Below are positions 13,161-27,976 of a stretch of DNA of 64,000 bases, piece after piece (within the stretch, counting starts at the first letter, position 1; each line of letters begins with the position of its first letter). The notes beneath the pieces were generated by a model. It was given only the letters and a program-made list of their open reading frames with translations. It did no database searches and was not told where the DNA came from. The DNA is taken from contig NC_053118.1 of the NCBI RefSeq assembly GCF_010015445.1, forward strand, positions 19,291,437-19,355,436, in the 5' to 3' direction. A program made the translations under genes and the position numbers. Origin of the DNA: Perca fluviatilis. Taxonomy: Eukaryota; Chordata; Actinopteri; Perciformes; Percidae.

Positions 13161-15002
13161 TTACTGCCTGCAGCCATCTATCTTGTACTCATCTGTAAAC
13201 ACATTAAACGCTTTGCAGGCAGCGATATGTGCAGATTTTTTACATTCTTTCTCCGAAGGCTTTCTTTCAACCCAGGTGTTTGACTCCAACAGATACTGCA
13301 TCCTACCAAAAGAGGGAGTGAACAGAATGTGAATCAATGATTGTAAAATTATACTTCCGTTAACAATATTGATTATACTTACATTCCATTTGAGCTGGTT
13401 GTGGAGCCATCTTTGCCCATGATGAGATACTGTCTTCCCAGGTCTAACTGTCCTTTACACTGACGCCTCTTCGCAAACACTCGAACAGAATTCTCATTCG
13501 TAAAGATATCTCCATCTGGTAGCCAGATGATAAGTGATTATCATTTATGATAGGTCTTTTAACCATAAAGATTTAAAGGTCAGTGTTATAGCATCTGCTA
13601 GGGCTTGTGGTCACAGTTTACTTACGTGATCTGAGTACCTCGTTTACATTGATTTCGTACAGCTCAAAGTTACTCTTCATGGAAACATTGAGGACTTCGC
13701 CAATGTATGCTGAAATAATAAAACAAACCATTTAACAACTATTCATCTGACAATATACAATATACCGTGTAAAAAATAGTGACAATATACCGAAACTATG
13801 CAGTAGAACAGTTTCGGTATATTGTCACTATATGAAAGAATGGATTGTTTATAGTCAACTTATTAGATACTTTACACCATAATGTCTTGAATGTAGTACT
13901 GACCATAATCTACTGTAGGGAAGAAACAAGCATGTTGTAAACGGGGATCTTCTTTTGCTCCTCGCCTGATCCCACTTTGGAATGTATTTTGTATTTTATG
14001 ACAGGGTCCTAAAAAAAAGATGATCAGAATGCAATTTTAACACAAACCTGAAGCATATAGCTTCATTTATTCATGGGTGTTTGTCAGTATGGGTCCTAGA
14101 GTAATGGCCTACTTTCTGCACATTGGCACACATCCTCTGAACACAGTGTAGAGACCATCTTGCTCCTTTGGGGTGCGGAGTAGAATACAGTACACTTTCT
14201 GTCTGCAAGAAAAGCACAAATAGTTAATGAATTCCTGGTCAATTAAATATGTCCCCTCTATCGTAACAAAAAGAAATATCAAATAAAAAGCTTACTTGGT
14301 TCATAATAATCATAGAACACAGCTGGAGCAGGCTGCAGAAGGCCAATTGGTATGTTCTGTTTAGCATCGAAACTAATACATTCCTCTGATTCAAAGAGCT
14401 AGAGTGAGAGAATAAATTAAGTAAGTACTGGACATGTAACATTTTTTTAAAATGTAAAAATATTTGAGCCTCACCTCATCAAAGTAGAGCAGCACTCTTC
14501 CATAGGAGACCTCATAATGGGAAATGTATCGTTCAGGTAGCTCTTTTAGCTGTGAGGAGACAAGAATTGAACCTTTTGCTACTATATTTCCATTTCTTTT
14601 TATGATGTTCTTGATGTTATGAATATGAAGGCTACCTTATTTTAGAATAAAAAACTGGAAACATGGAGACACAGCTAGTCAGACTGTGTCCAAAGGTAAC
14701 AAAATCTGTAAGATGACTAATTCACATGTTTATTGTAGGCTATATTTAATCTGTACACAAAAAGTGTAAAAAACAGCAGATTGGCATTTTACAGGGAGTT
14801 ATGTGCCGGACTATTTCCTGGTTAGGACTCTGGTTGCAAAATTCCGGAAATATTTAGGACAGAAACTCTCCATGGAAATTACCAGGAATTCATGGCAAAT
14901 AACAGGAATAAAATGGAAATATAGGGGTTATAGAAACAAACCTTTTACTATATAAGCAGACATAATTGTAAACCCTTCTAATAGAAATTAAATACATTAA
15001 TT

Positions 15003-15045
<43 letters not shown>

Positions 15046-17555
15046 TAACCCTCTGAAGACTAAGCCCTTTGTTCACGGACAATGTTCTTTAATTTGTCAA
15101 ATACATACAATGTGAGTTAGCTAGCATGTGGGCTGTGTGCAACGTCTAACTAAGGGTTTAAAGTTAACTTTATAATCCATCAAATAATTCATTTAATTTT
15201 TTCTATATAATTTATAAGAAATGTTTTACAATAAATAATACATGGAAATTGGGTATTTAAAACTCCTCAATGAGCATACTCAATCAAGCTACATCCCACA
15301 TGGTAACAGCTAGCTAGCAAAACTAGCAGAAGGTGTTAACAAGTTCTAAACTGTTTACTTTGCCTTAGGCTACTATCTGCTGGTTAACTGAAATATAAAA
15401 TATATATTCACTCTAGTAATATAATCAAAACTTACATGAAAGCATGTAGTGCTTTGCTTCAGAGTGCAGTAGTGTGGGCTGCACGTGTGATTGGAGAATG
15501 TAATGTGCATGCTGAGGGTTGCAACTTTATTATTGCTTTTAATATGTATTTCCCCCAAAATAAGTTCACTATTAAAAGGTACAATTTTTATATTCAAATT
15601 CTGCAATATTCCCCAAATTCTGGTGAAAAATAGTCCAAAGTAACGATTTGTAGTTAACTTCTCACATTTTTATGTACACAGACTTATACTTTTGATATTA
15701 TATCAAAGAACCAAATATTTTTTGACACAGCAGCTCATCTTTTCCACCGATTGAACCTGACTTAATGTCCATCTAAGCTCAATCACCTCAGCATGTCTAT
15801 TGAAAAAAAGAGGACATGACCTAATGCGCCAGAAATAGCCTCCTACTTTGTGTTGAAGATGACCATGATGAAGAGGACGAAGAGAGAGCTACTAACCCTG
15901 TCCAGGTCTTTCGTTTCAGCCTCAAATCCACTTAGAAGAGTGATGTCAGCAATGGCCATTCCTGTGAGATTGCTGCCCAGGCTATGACTACACACAGGAA
16001 AACAATGAGAATCATAGGACTTGTGACTTTTTCACTCAAAGCTCATTGTCTCATGAATACTTAATAAGAGCAAATGTGATTTGAATCTCATTTAACTAAC
16101 CTGACACAGATTTTGTAGGTGACAGCCTCGTCTGATTTTAAGTTGTTATCAAGATCTCTCCTGTTCCGCGTGCGAGCATCAAACCACTCAATCGAGGGGC
16201 GTGGCACTCGCACCTCCTTCTCAGCCACCTCCTCGTTGTTACCGTAGTAATCATAGTATTCATAATTTTCTATGACCTTAGCTAGGGAGACGGAGGTAAT
16301 GTAACTGTGTAGCTTTTATCAGCAATAAATGTGGTTGTTATTTGTTATCAGTGACAAAAGCTCACCAGTGTACTTCACTTTCCCCTCCACTGTGACGCTG
16401 ATAGACACCTTGTCACAATCGTCCTTGGGGTCCAGTAGATAGTAAGATTTTTCAATCTGGGGAAAGGATTGGTGATTTACTGTAAATTGTGGATCTCTTT
16501 CTGGATATTAACAGACATTAATCAAACTTACCTTGAGCTTGCTATTGCCTTCTCCTGTCAGTTGCACATCAATGTTGTTCCCTGAAAATTTCTGTTACAA
16601 AAGACGCAAAAATTGCCAAGTCATCTAAGAATGAGGTTATATATTTATGTGAATTTCAGTGTAATGCTGACAATGCTCTACGATACCTTAAGATCTGTTT
16701 CCACCTTCTCGTTATTTTTCAGTGCAAGCTTTACAATGTCTGTCTTTCCTTGGACTGTGAACTCTGCTATTAGATTTGCTTCGGGCCTGGCTGGTCTCTT
16801 TAGCTCATACTCAGCAAGGGCTTCCAATGCCCACGGTATCCTGGGAATGATAATAAAACAATAACATGTTTAACATCTCTGCTCTGATGGTTAATCTGTA
16901 CTATACTGTATGATGTCGGACCAGAGTGATACAGGGACTATGTCCAAAGACAGGGATTCTTCAATTGAAACAATTCTCAATGTAGCGTTTTAATCACCTG
17001 TGTTGATTTGAAGCCTCCAGCATAGTTTTCTTGGGTGATTAACCAGCAGGCTGTTTTGTCTGCCCACTCAGTATCCCCAAGTTCCACTGCAGCTAGGAGG
17101 GCATAGGCTGTAGTCTCTACTGTGATAGCATCTGCCTTAGCTTGATTCTGTGGGGTGGCATCAACAGTCCACAAATAACAGCCATTCTCCCCTGATAATT
17201 AAAAATAGAAAGTAAAGTAAAAATAAAACAATAGCACATTCTGATACACACTTTTGGTCAACTGACAAATGTCTGCCACATACTGTATACCCCATAAAAA
17301 CTATCACTTCAATATCTCTGGGTTTATTAGGCATTGCTGAAAATAAATAAGAAGGTCTGCTTTATGGAAACTTTATCCTGTTTCTCAATTGAATTATATA
17401 GGTTCATTCAATATATTCAGACTTTCATTCAATACATTTAAGGTTCATTCAAAATATTCAGACTTTCATTCAATATATTCAAGGTTCATTCAATATATTC
17501 AGACTTTCATTCAATATATTCAAACTTTACATATAATTTCCTAAACGGCATGCCA

Positions 17556-17612
<57 letters not shown>

Positions 17613-20600
17613 CTTAATATGATAAATACATACATGTAATTTATCCATATCACCCACACCTATAAGCTTTGATTGGACTTGCCTTCAGTAGCCAGTGCTT
17701 TAAGTTTTGTCCAGACAGATGAATGATCCGTTCCCTTTGGTAGACAAACTGCGAGGCAGTAAGCTGTGATGGCAACAGTGTAGGGATGCTGAAGCTCCTC
17801 AAGGTGTGACAGGAGATATGATGTTGATCTTGAAATTCTTGCTTCCTGGTAGAAAGTAGCATGAAGGGAGTCATTTTTTTTATCTTATCTTCTTTGCAAA
17901 TTATGCATTGACTACAGTGTATTAAAGTGCAATAAATATAAAACAAACAGTAATAAGGCTAAGAGTCAACAGCCACGCTAGAAGCTATATGAGGTTGTAC
18001 TAAGAACAGCAGTGCTTTGAGCTAAATGTTCACATCAGAATGCTAATATGCTTACAATGCTAACATGCAAATGTTTAGCAGGTACATGTTAACTTAATGT
18101 TGGTGCTAAAGGAAGAGTCAGGTATCCAAAATCATTAGGATACATAGTCTGTGACCCAATAATGTTCACAAAATGTAGTTGCAATCGCTTTAGTTGAGGC
18201 GCTAGAGGAAAAGTCAGTGGATCACCTAAGTCATCGGAATAAATCTTCTTGGAATAATGAATGTCTGCACAAATTGCATTACAATCTATTCAATAGTTTT
18301 CCAAGTTATTTCAGTTAAAGTGGTTAACTGACCAACATTGCCACCCCAAAAGCAAACCCAGGACAGTAAGCCTTTCTATTATCTCACCGCATTATTTTTT
18401 AATTCGGAGTCCAGGAACTGAAGGGACCGGTACAGTGCAAGAGTTATGAAAGCCGTCATGGATGCTTCTTGGTCTTTGCCTTTCTACATTAAACACACAT
18501 AGACAATAATACATTTAAATCACTGCTACTGAGTTTGTTGCTACATCTAATATTGTTCACATAATTATATGCATGTTCCAACATGTATGAAATAGAAGTT
18601 ACCAGAACTCTTCTGCGTAGCACTCGACGTGGGTCACCGAATGACCCATCACTCTTTTGTACTGAGAGCAAGTAACTGACTGAGTGCCTTATTTCTTGTT
18701 CTGGTACAACCCAAGCATTCCACTTCTTCTTTTCAAAAGTCATTGTCTGACGCTGTGCCACCAACGATAGCACTTTCACTATAAGGGCAGTCACCCTGAG
18801 GAGAAGAAAAGCAAGGAAGAAGAGTGGATGGAAAAAGCTGATTTGTGAGATATTGGAAGTAACTACCTTAAATCAAAAATTAATGAGGCAGCAGAAATCA
18901 AATACTCACCAATTACTAGATGTCGCTTGAGGCCATGGTCTATAAGATCCGTCGACTTTATTCTTGAATTCTAAAATCCTCAAATAACCTAACAAAGAAA
19001 GTGTTAACTTTGTTCAAAACATACATGTATAGCCTTGTTAGTGACCTGTAGAGGGTGCAACCATAGAAATAGAATGAGAGTAGAATGGACAATCCCATTC
19101 AAATCAACATAGCGTAGTGTACCGTTGCCAATGCAAAGAACTGCGACTGTTGTGTAGCATGCTAAGGCCCCGATCATACAGTGAGTTCTAGCAGCCTGGG
19201 ACGGCTTTTTGTAATTGTTTAATGAGAGTGAAGCGTTTTGCTCACTGCTTTTGGATTTATGAGCGCTTCTGGGTTTTCCGCTCATTGACGTTTTACTTTT
19301 ACCCTTGTGAATTTAACTTAATGTTTATCCTTCACTGGTGATACTGTATTACTTCCTGACATGACGTGAAATGTAATTCATTTGACAACTCTATACTTTT
19401 GTGAATCCAGTTTCCTTTTTACTGCATTACTACCATTTTTAACTCCTGCTTATGGAATCTCAGTTTCACAGCTTCATAACTAATTCCAGTAAAAATTTTA
19501 AAGACCTTTTTTTTTTTTTCAAGAACTTTTGGTTGCTTCCATGCCTTAGGCCACGATCAGAAGGATCACCTTTGAAGATGCCAAACACAATGCGCACTGC
19601 ACAGCCTTTTTTGTTGAAGACGCCCCGATCAGACCAGTTGCATCTTTTCTTATTTGTGCTAAGCAGCCTGTCACGAATGACGACTGGAGAGAAGGCTATT
19701 CAAGTGCTCAATTTGTGGCTTTATTAACAAAAACACCAAAACATACTCAAACCAAACCAAAATACAAAACAATGTATTAAACTGAGGCAAAATAACAGCA
19801 AACAAACAAAACCTCACAGCAAGCTGCCAACCCTTCTTCTCCTGATGCCCTTTTAACTCAAGAATTAACTCACAAGAAGTAAGCAGACACAAAAGAGTAT
19901 CAATCTTGGGAACAGGGCCTAGTGAAAAGGAAGAAAGGTAGCCTTTTCACACAGCCATTAAATCATATAGCCAACCGTTATTTTGCTGTTAAGTTAAATG
20001 ACGTTTGGGCCATTTTTTCTTATAAGTTTTGTCAACTCGAGGCATTCAGGACATTACTGCAAAAAAGTGAGGCGGTCAGCAATGCAAAAGCAGCAAGCAA
20101 AATGCTTCACTCTTGAAAACAATTACAAAAAACCACCCCATGCTGCTTAAAACATGCTCTGTCTGATCAGGGCTTTATTTTTCACTTTTAACAGGTTTGC
20201 TGTACACAAATAATATGTTGTGCAAACAAGGAAATAATATCTAAAATCTTTTTTGGGTATTTATTGCGTACAAGTGGGAATTTTGACATGGTGCTAGTGG
20301 AAAGGTGCAGGGGGTTGTCCAAGACATTAGAATGCAATACAATTCTTTCTCTGGAGTCTATGGATATCCACAGCACATTTCCTGGCAATTTGGCCAGTAG
20401 TTGTGAACCAGTGTGACAAAAACTGATGGGCTAACCATCAACACCATCTTTAGGCCTGGCTAATGGGTAAGAGGAGCAATTAAAATAAACTATGAATAAT
20501 GGCATACGTTTGTCACAGAAAAAAATAGTACATACATGATAGAGACATTATGCAATTAACTGCGTAATATGTTCCTACCTTGTTTGATTTTATCAAGAGT

Positions 20601-23600
20601 ATCATCTCTGGTACCAGCAGGCAGGTCAAACCATTGCTCACTTAAGTCAAGGTAGCGGAGGGCTGAAGCTGTAGGGGCCAGTCGTACTGTTGTCTGTTCT
20701 AAACATCCGCGAGGCAATACGATCAGGCTAGCAACCTTTTCTGGAGAAAGAAGGTTCTTTGCATGTGAACTGCCAAATCCATCCCCTGTCAGATAAGAAC
20801 ATTGAAAGGGTTAGACTCTGTCACTCACAAAGGTCTGTGAATTGTATGTCTGTGTCTAACTGCACATACCTTCCACTGAAACGAAAATATTTGAGCTGGA
20901 GCCAGGGACTGTGTCATCTGGTAAAGATCCGTCAATAATTATATTCTTAGTGGTCCTTCCTACCAAGATAGAAATAAGTAAATTGATTAAAAAAAATGTA
21001 AATACATTGAAGAATAAAGTTAATAAGTGTCATTAAGAATTACAGAATCAACTCACCATCGAATTTCAGCACTAGGGTGTGTTGTACTCTTTTTTCTAGT
21101 CCTTCTGTCTACAACAAAGAAGAGAGCTGATTATTGTGTGTTGCCTAACGCATGAAAATATGCAAGTGGAAAACACATTTCAGTTTACATTAATAGTACA
21201 TAAATATGCTCATTAGTTAATATTTTAATGCATACTCATAATCAATTAATTCACATTAACCACATTAATTTTCCAACGAGCCATTGGTAAAAGCTTAAAT
21301 AGCTGTACAGCAGTAATGTTTTTGAAATTAAAGTTAAAATGTCCAGAGGTTATGAGAGAATGCTGATATGCCACATATGGAGGGTCAACAAAGGGAGGTC
21401 ATTGTATAGAGCAGGGGTGTCAAACTCAATTTCACTAAGGGCCAGAAAATCGGAATCACATTAAGGGCCAGACATGTTTAGTTTATTGACATGCTTTTAT
21501 TTAATTGAAAGTCCAAAAATGTTGACTGTATTGTTGCATGTCTCATACAGCTTTGTCACTTACAGTTTGATCGACAAAAGTCAGCAAAAAAGTTCCTTCA
21601 TAGAGTTTAGCAAATCGAGCTAAAAACAATGATTACATATTTTACAACAACCTGTTTCACAGCCTGAATATGCAAACTCACTGCTTCTGTGGGAATTTCT
21701 GAATGTCAAAGTCAGCAAATCTGCCAAATTCTGTTTGTGTTTGTGTTCAAAAGTGTAATTATATTTTGAAAACAGTTTCTGTCTTTTTGATTTCGGCGCA
21801 CATATAGGCGGGCCAAAATTTGTTGTGAACCTAAACTGATATGTGGGCCGGATGAAAACTTGCAAGGGGCCGGATTGGCCCGCGGGCCTTGAGTTTGACA
21901 CATGTGGTATAGAGGTTTTAATCCAAAATGAATTCCAGTATGTCATATTTATTTAGTCAGCTATGCGGCTATTATAAAATGATTGTTTAGTAGAGAGATC
22001 AAATAATGTCTTTGTCGCTCACCAACACATTCAAAGTCTTTTCAACTGCATCGATTCCCATCTCATTCTCCATATCATAGAGACGTATTTTGATGGGTAT
22101 TGAGCCGGTAACCATGGGGACAGCAGAGAAGGAAACAAACTGGGAAGACTCTGGCTTCACAGTAATGTTAACAAACGCCGCAGTGGTGGCTGAGCCGGGG
22201 GAACAAAGTCCTTCAGTTTGTTCCATATGGACTGCCACCTATAAAAATGCAGATGTCCAAACAGAAAAATATCATTAAAAATTGAATTTTAACTTGTATA
22301 GTTGTTGTTCTTAGGTGATATCTACCTGTAGTTCGACATCACCATAGTTGTAGATAACAGGCGAAATGGATAGTTGCTCATATTTCTTCACTGAGTAAGG
22401 CAGTCTCAGAGACACAAATGCCCTCTTAACTGCTCTGACCTCAGACGGTTTAACTACACAGAAACCTGAATAAAACATAGTGTAAGCAGCAAATTGCAGT
22501 TATTCATGAGAAGCTCTTCAGTCAGATATCCAACATGTATTTGTAAAGTGGGAAGCTGTTATTACCCGTGGCTGCAGATAAAGTGACGACCTGAATCTCC
22601 CACGTGGTGATGGAATCAGGTAGAGTCAAAACATACCTAAGGGGTTTCAATTAAGATAAAATAAAGAGTGTGGTCTTACTAAAATGCATCTGACAAAGGC
22701 TTTTTCTACTTCTAGTTTACTGTAAAATTAAGGTAATGCATTTATTAAGATTAACTTACACTGAACATTTGAAAACGCTGAAATTCTCACATTGACATCA
22801 CAAGCAACAAACATTAACACATGCAAAGATATAAACAAAATTAAAGCTGCAAGCAGTGACGAATGGGCCCTCGCACCTTCCCGCGCGCTGGGGGTCCTGG
22901 AGGGACGCTGGAACTTTATTTCCTGCGTGGAGTGGGTGGCATTGGAAATTATATTTTGCACATTTTGTACTACTTCCTGTGTCCATAAGTGTCTACGACA
23001 AATGGTTCATGAGTTATGAAAGGGGGAGATGGCTAAAGAAGATTGGATTGGACCATGTAAATTTGAGTTTTAACAACTTCTGATGCATGGGCAAATACTG
23101 TATGTTGAGCTGCCGAGCACCTAAAGCCCCTTAAAAAGTGATTAATTTAAGAGAATAATAATAAACATCAATTTCAATAGGGCCTTCGCCGACCGCTAGT
23201 CAGTGCTCTGGCCCTAACTATGAGGTAGCAAAGGTTTTAATGGCTGCGACTAGACACTGTATTTCGCTGGAAAAAAATACTCTACATAAATTGTATATAA
23301 TATTGCCACCTCTTACCTTCCTTTACCATGTACATCAAACTCTGTAAATGCAAAGCTTGGGGGGAAAAATCGTCGAATGTACTGAGCAGCAGTGTCCAAG
23401 AAGAACTCTTCAATGTCCTCAGTGCTTGCAGCTAAAAATGAGAAAATGAAAGGTTTGTGATTAAACTCTGTGATAATCATGCAACAGTTCCATCTAAGTA
23501 AGTTTGTAAAGTGTATATGACAAGTTAATCTCACTCCTGCCAAGTCCTTTCCGGGCGTCCTCTTGTATCTTTTTTTGTCTCAGATACTCTCCTTCAAGGC

Positions 23601-26600
23601 AGCATTTTAAAAAGGCGTCGGCACAAACAGGATTTGCTTCCACCAGAGAGACTCTCTTCGCTCTTTCAATACATGTTCGTCTCATAGGGATGAGAGAAAA
23701 CCCCTGAACACAACAGTCTTGTAACTTTTCATCGGAAAAGTTAGATTCTAAAGTGACAATAAAATAAAAAGAAAAGCAAACATTTTCATAGCATATTCTT
23801 ACCAGAAGTATTTAACATGATCTCAGATCAGAGTTGTAATGGCAGAATGGTGTCTTACTTAAAGTCATCATTTCTTGTTGAAGGTCCACTGAGCGTCTCT
23901 GTCGTACAGAATGTAAATTACAGCCAAAATCTAGTAAAAAAGTAATATAACAGCATTAAACCTCAGCATAAGTAATTTTTTAGTTGCTTGACTTTGGATG
24001 GTTGTTGGTATTATGAAAACAATCATTTGCTAAAAAGGTCATTTCTGCTTTAGTGGTTATAATTGCTGCCTTTTTCTCCATGTCACACACATGGGAGTCA
24101 ACAAAATAGATCTCCTAACTCCTGTGGTAGTATCGACTTGTTTTTTATCTTGTTTGGATAAAACCAAAATCATCAGCATGGCTAGCTACCACGAGAAAAT
24201 ATTTTTGTAATTTGTAACAATCAATATGTTCTGTTCTTAATTAACATTTAAATGAAGAAAAATTTATTATTGCCATACTTTTTTTCCACACAGACTGGGA
24301 CTGAGATACAAAAGACAGGCCAGCCTCTGTTAGTACAGATGCAGAGTCAGATCCTCCACTGTATGAGCAACCAAGGTCATATGACTGCATAGAGGAAAAC
24401 ACCTGAAAAATGGAACAAGCGCTTGGATTTACTGTATTATAATATATAGGTCAAATAAAATAGCCTCTGTGTGTTGTAAGAGAGTCAGTTTACAAGGAGT
24501 GTGTGAAAGTGTTACCTGTTTGGCTGTGAGTTTATTATCGGCATTGAGAGCGTAGATGGCTTTATCCACAGCCAGCAAAGCCACTCTGGCTTTCTGACCA
24601 TGTAAATCAAACTCGAGCGTAGACTGTTTTCCAGGTACAAACGGTCCTTTTTGTTCTACCTAAATTAAAATTAAAATATTACAGAGATTTTTAAATGCCA
24701 TTGTCCAAGGTCAAAGACAATTCAAATAATACATAAAAAAAACATCTAAATATGTACATGTAAACACATTGGCTGTGTTCAGTAGTTGAAACTAGGCTAA
24801 ACAGAATTGTATATTTTGTGTTGATAAAGAATGATAATTGGCATGCAACATAATAGCACCCACCGCAGCAGTGATTGCAACTGTGAATTAGTTCATTCAA
24901 AGCTAAATTCGATTTCATTAAGTCTACATTATTTTATCTACTAGCCCCCTCCATGACCCATTTATTTAAAAAAATGTCCTACTACAGAATTAAGCCGACA
25001 CAAGTAAAGTTGTGTTTGCCTTCTGTCACTGTGGAATCACTCTGCTCAGGCTGCACTCTTATCTGTTCTGTTTACTCACCTTGACCTTTATCTCACATTC
25101 GTCCCTGACATCTACCCACACCGAGTCAGCAATGATGTCACCACCCTGGTTGTAGTAGTAGCCAATCAGACGGAACGATGGCACCATATCAGGAGTTATC
25201 TGCAGGTTGTGCCTAACTGAAGTACCAAAACCAAGAGAACCCTTTTGTATTATGATCCCACGGCTTAAGACCTGCAACATAGTCAATTTAAAAAGGTTAT
25301 AAAAAACTATTGCTTCTCTTTGTCAAAACAAATCATGTTGCATTCACTCAGATATGCCTCACCATGTAGTATATAAATCCAAGTGTTGGCCCGTTGATGG
25401 TGTTGTAATTCACAGTCAGTGACTCGCCCACAGAGTACATCCTATGGGTCAAACTGATGTACAGGTAGCTGCCACTCAGAGATGAAGCAGGTTGAATTAC
25501 TTTGCTCTGCTGAAGGCCATCTGCCAACACCTAATGAAGTCAGGGTGTAAACAGTTAAGGTGAACTAAAGGAAAGTCCAGTGATTTATTTATTTGATAAC
25601 ACCTTCAAATTGTTAATTGTTTAGGAATACTAACTCTAACAGTAATCGGAGCCCCATTGGCAATATTAAAGACAGAAGTCACTGCCCCCTCCTGGTCAGT
25701 GGTGCCTTTCCAAGGTTCCTCTGAAAATGGTGATACATTAATCTCTACTGGCACACCAGCTGCTGGGGAGCCATCTGGGAGACGCACAGCAACCTATAAT
25801 ACAAACTGAATATTTTACATACAAAATCATCACAGTCATGTACATAGCTGTGTACCCATTTGTTTGTTTCATGCATACCACCACATCTAGTGGAAATCCA
25901 GGAAGGAAATATGACCGTGTCCGAGAGAGATCCAAGGTGTATTTGTGAGAGATGAAAGGAAGGTAAACTTCTGCCTCTTGTATTTCCCCACCTGGGCAAT
26001 ACAATGCAGGTATCAGATGCATGAAAATCACAATACTAAAACATTGTCTTACATCTCTCATATACGAGATGGCACATCTCAACAGACTTATCTTTCAATT
26101 TTGAGATAAATTCTTCTAGTAGTAGTAGTAGAGTTGTAGAAGAAGTAATATAATTTTGGTTATTGTTATTCTCATAATATAAAAAAAAACTTTACTGTCA
26201 GGGATTTTTGATCTGTTAGTTATCCTAACATATTCGTATAGCAATTTCATTGATCTATATTTAATGGTTATGCTGTAGTTTTGCATATATTCCATAAAAT
26301 ATAGGATTGTAATTTCTTTTAACCTGATAATTCTATTTAACTACTCTCCGATCATAAGACCCTTGAAGTTTGCAAGTCTAACTGAGGTTGCAAGTCTAAC
26401 TGCTGTATTTACATCTCTTATTAAATACCATTTCACAACATCAAGAGTCATCGCAGTACCCTGGAGTTACATAACAGGAAACAGTAACTAGCTGTTTGGC
26501 CATTTAACACCAAACTTGAGTAAACATCATACTTAATATGCACAGCACATGCCGCTGTCTATAAAATAGCAAATATTTTGCACATTATACAATATATTCT

Positions 26601-27928
26601 CTCTTTGCACCATAATGGTTTCTGGCTTAAACATTGGTATATGGTGTGACAGTATGTCCTTTACTTTGTATGTTGGTGACAAATACTCTCAAATAGATTT
26701 GCGCTCCACTTTGCTGTAATTCAGAGAGGGGTTTGTTCTGCTGTTTTTGGAGGTGTTCATGTAAGTCAGCTATCTGAAGAGAAGCTGTTGCAGTTCCATT
26801 CTGGACCTGCAAGAAATGCCATACATTATTGATGTTCAAGTAGAAGTAAGAGATGCAATATGTTGCCAGATTATCTTTATATTTTTTCTCACCGAACCAG
26901 TCAACTCCAGTCCTCTGATAAAGGCAGGCTTCATTTTTGGACCTCTTTCTACAAAGCCAAATTGGCAGTGGTAAGCCCCTTTAACTTTCTCCCCATATGA
27001 ATACCTAGAGAAAATTATTGTAAAAAAAATGTGACTGTTAATGTTAGGAAAGTCTGAAAATGTAATGCTTGGAAATATTATAACATTAACTTGTATTGGT
27101 AAATATGACATTTGAAAGGGGTCACTTAATGACACATATTTACCCAAATATGCAGCTCTACAGAGCTCTTTGGTCACTCTTGGGGGTGTTACAAGATAAA
27201 ATAGGTAGGCTAACGCAAGTTAACTGTTAGCCGTAACCGTGGCTGCAATGTTAGCAACTTCACAAGGCAATGATTCTGCTGTTTTTCCTACTTGTTTTTG
27301 AGTTATCTAGGCCAAACTTGATTGCTAAAAATGATTAATGCGGGTTTAAAAGGAAAACCCGGCATTAAAGGAAATTAATAGAAATCAATCAACACTTACT
27401 TTGCTAAGATGGTGAAGTCAAGCTGTTCAGCATTCAACAAAATATAGCTCTGCTTCATTTGGATGTTCACCTCAAAACTTGGTAAAACTAGAGAGTGTAA
27501 CAAAAACAATGTTTTTGAGAATGACAAAATATTTGCAAAAAAAAAAGAAGTAAAATATTTAAATGAAATTACGTTACCGAATTTTTTGACTTTGAACTCT
27601 CGGGAAGCAGCGTTTGCTTCATTCTCTTCGTAGTGTGCTGTAACCTTCCATGTGCCCATTCTTCGTAAACAAAATGTGTTACATATGTTAGGTATGTCAC
27701 AGTTTCTTGTGCTGTTAGACGCAGTTTATTGTAAATCTATTTTAACATACTTTGAGACATCAGGTATGGAAAATGAGTCTTGGAGTATTCCACCCTTTGC
27801 AGTCCTAAGGGATTTCATTACTCTGTTTCCAGCAGCATTCTATTATAAAATGATAAAAGCATTAATCATGACATAAAACCATGAAAACTATGTATGCAAA
27901 TATTTCAAAGTCCTCTGTATTCCTAAAA

Positions 27929-27976
<48 letters not shown>

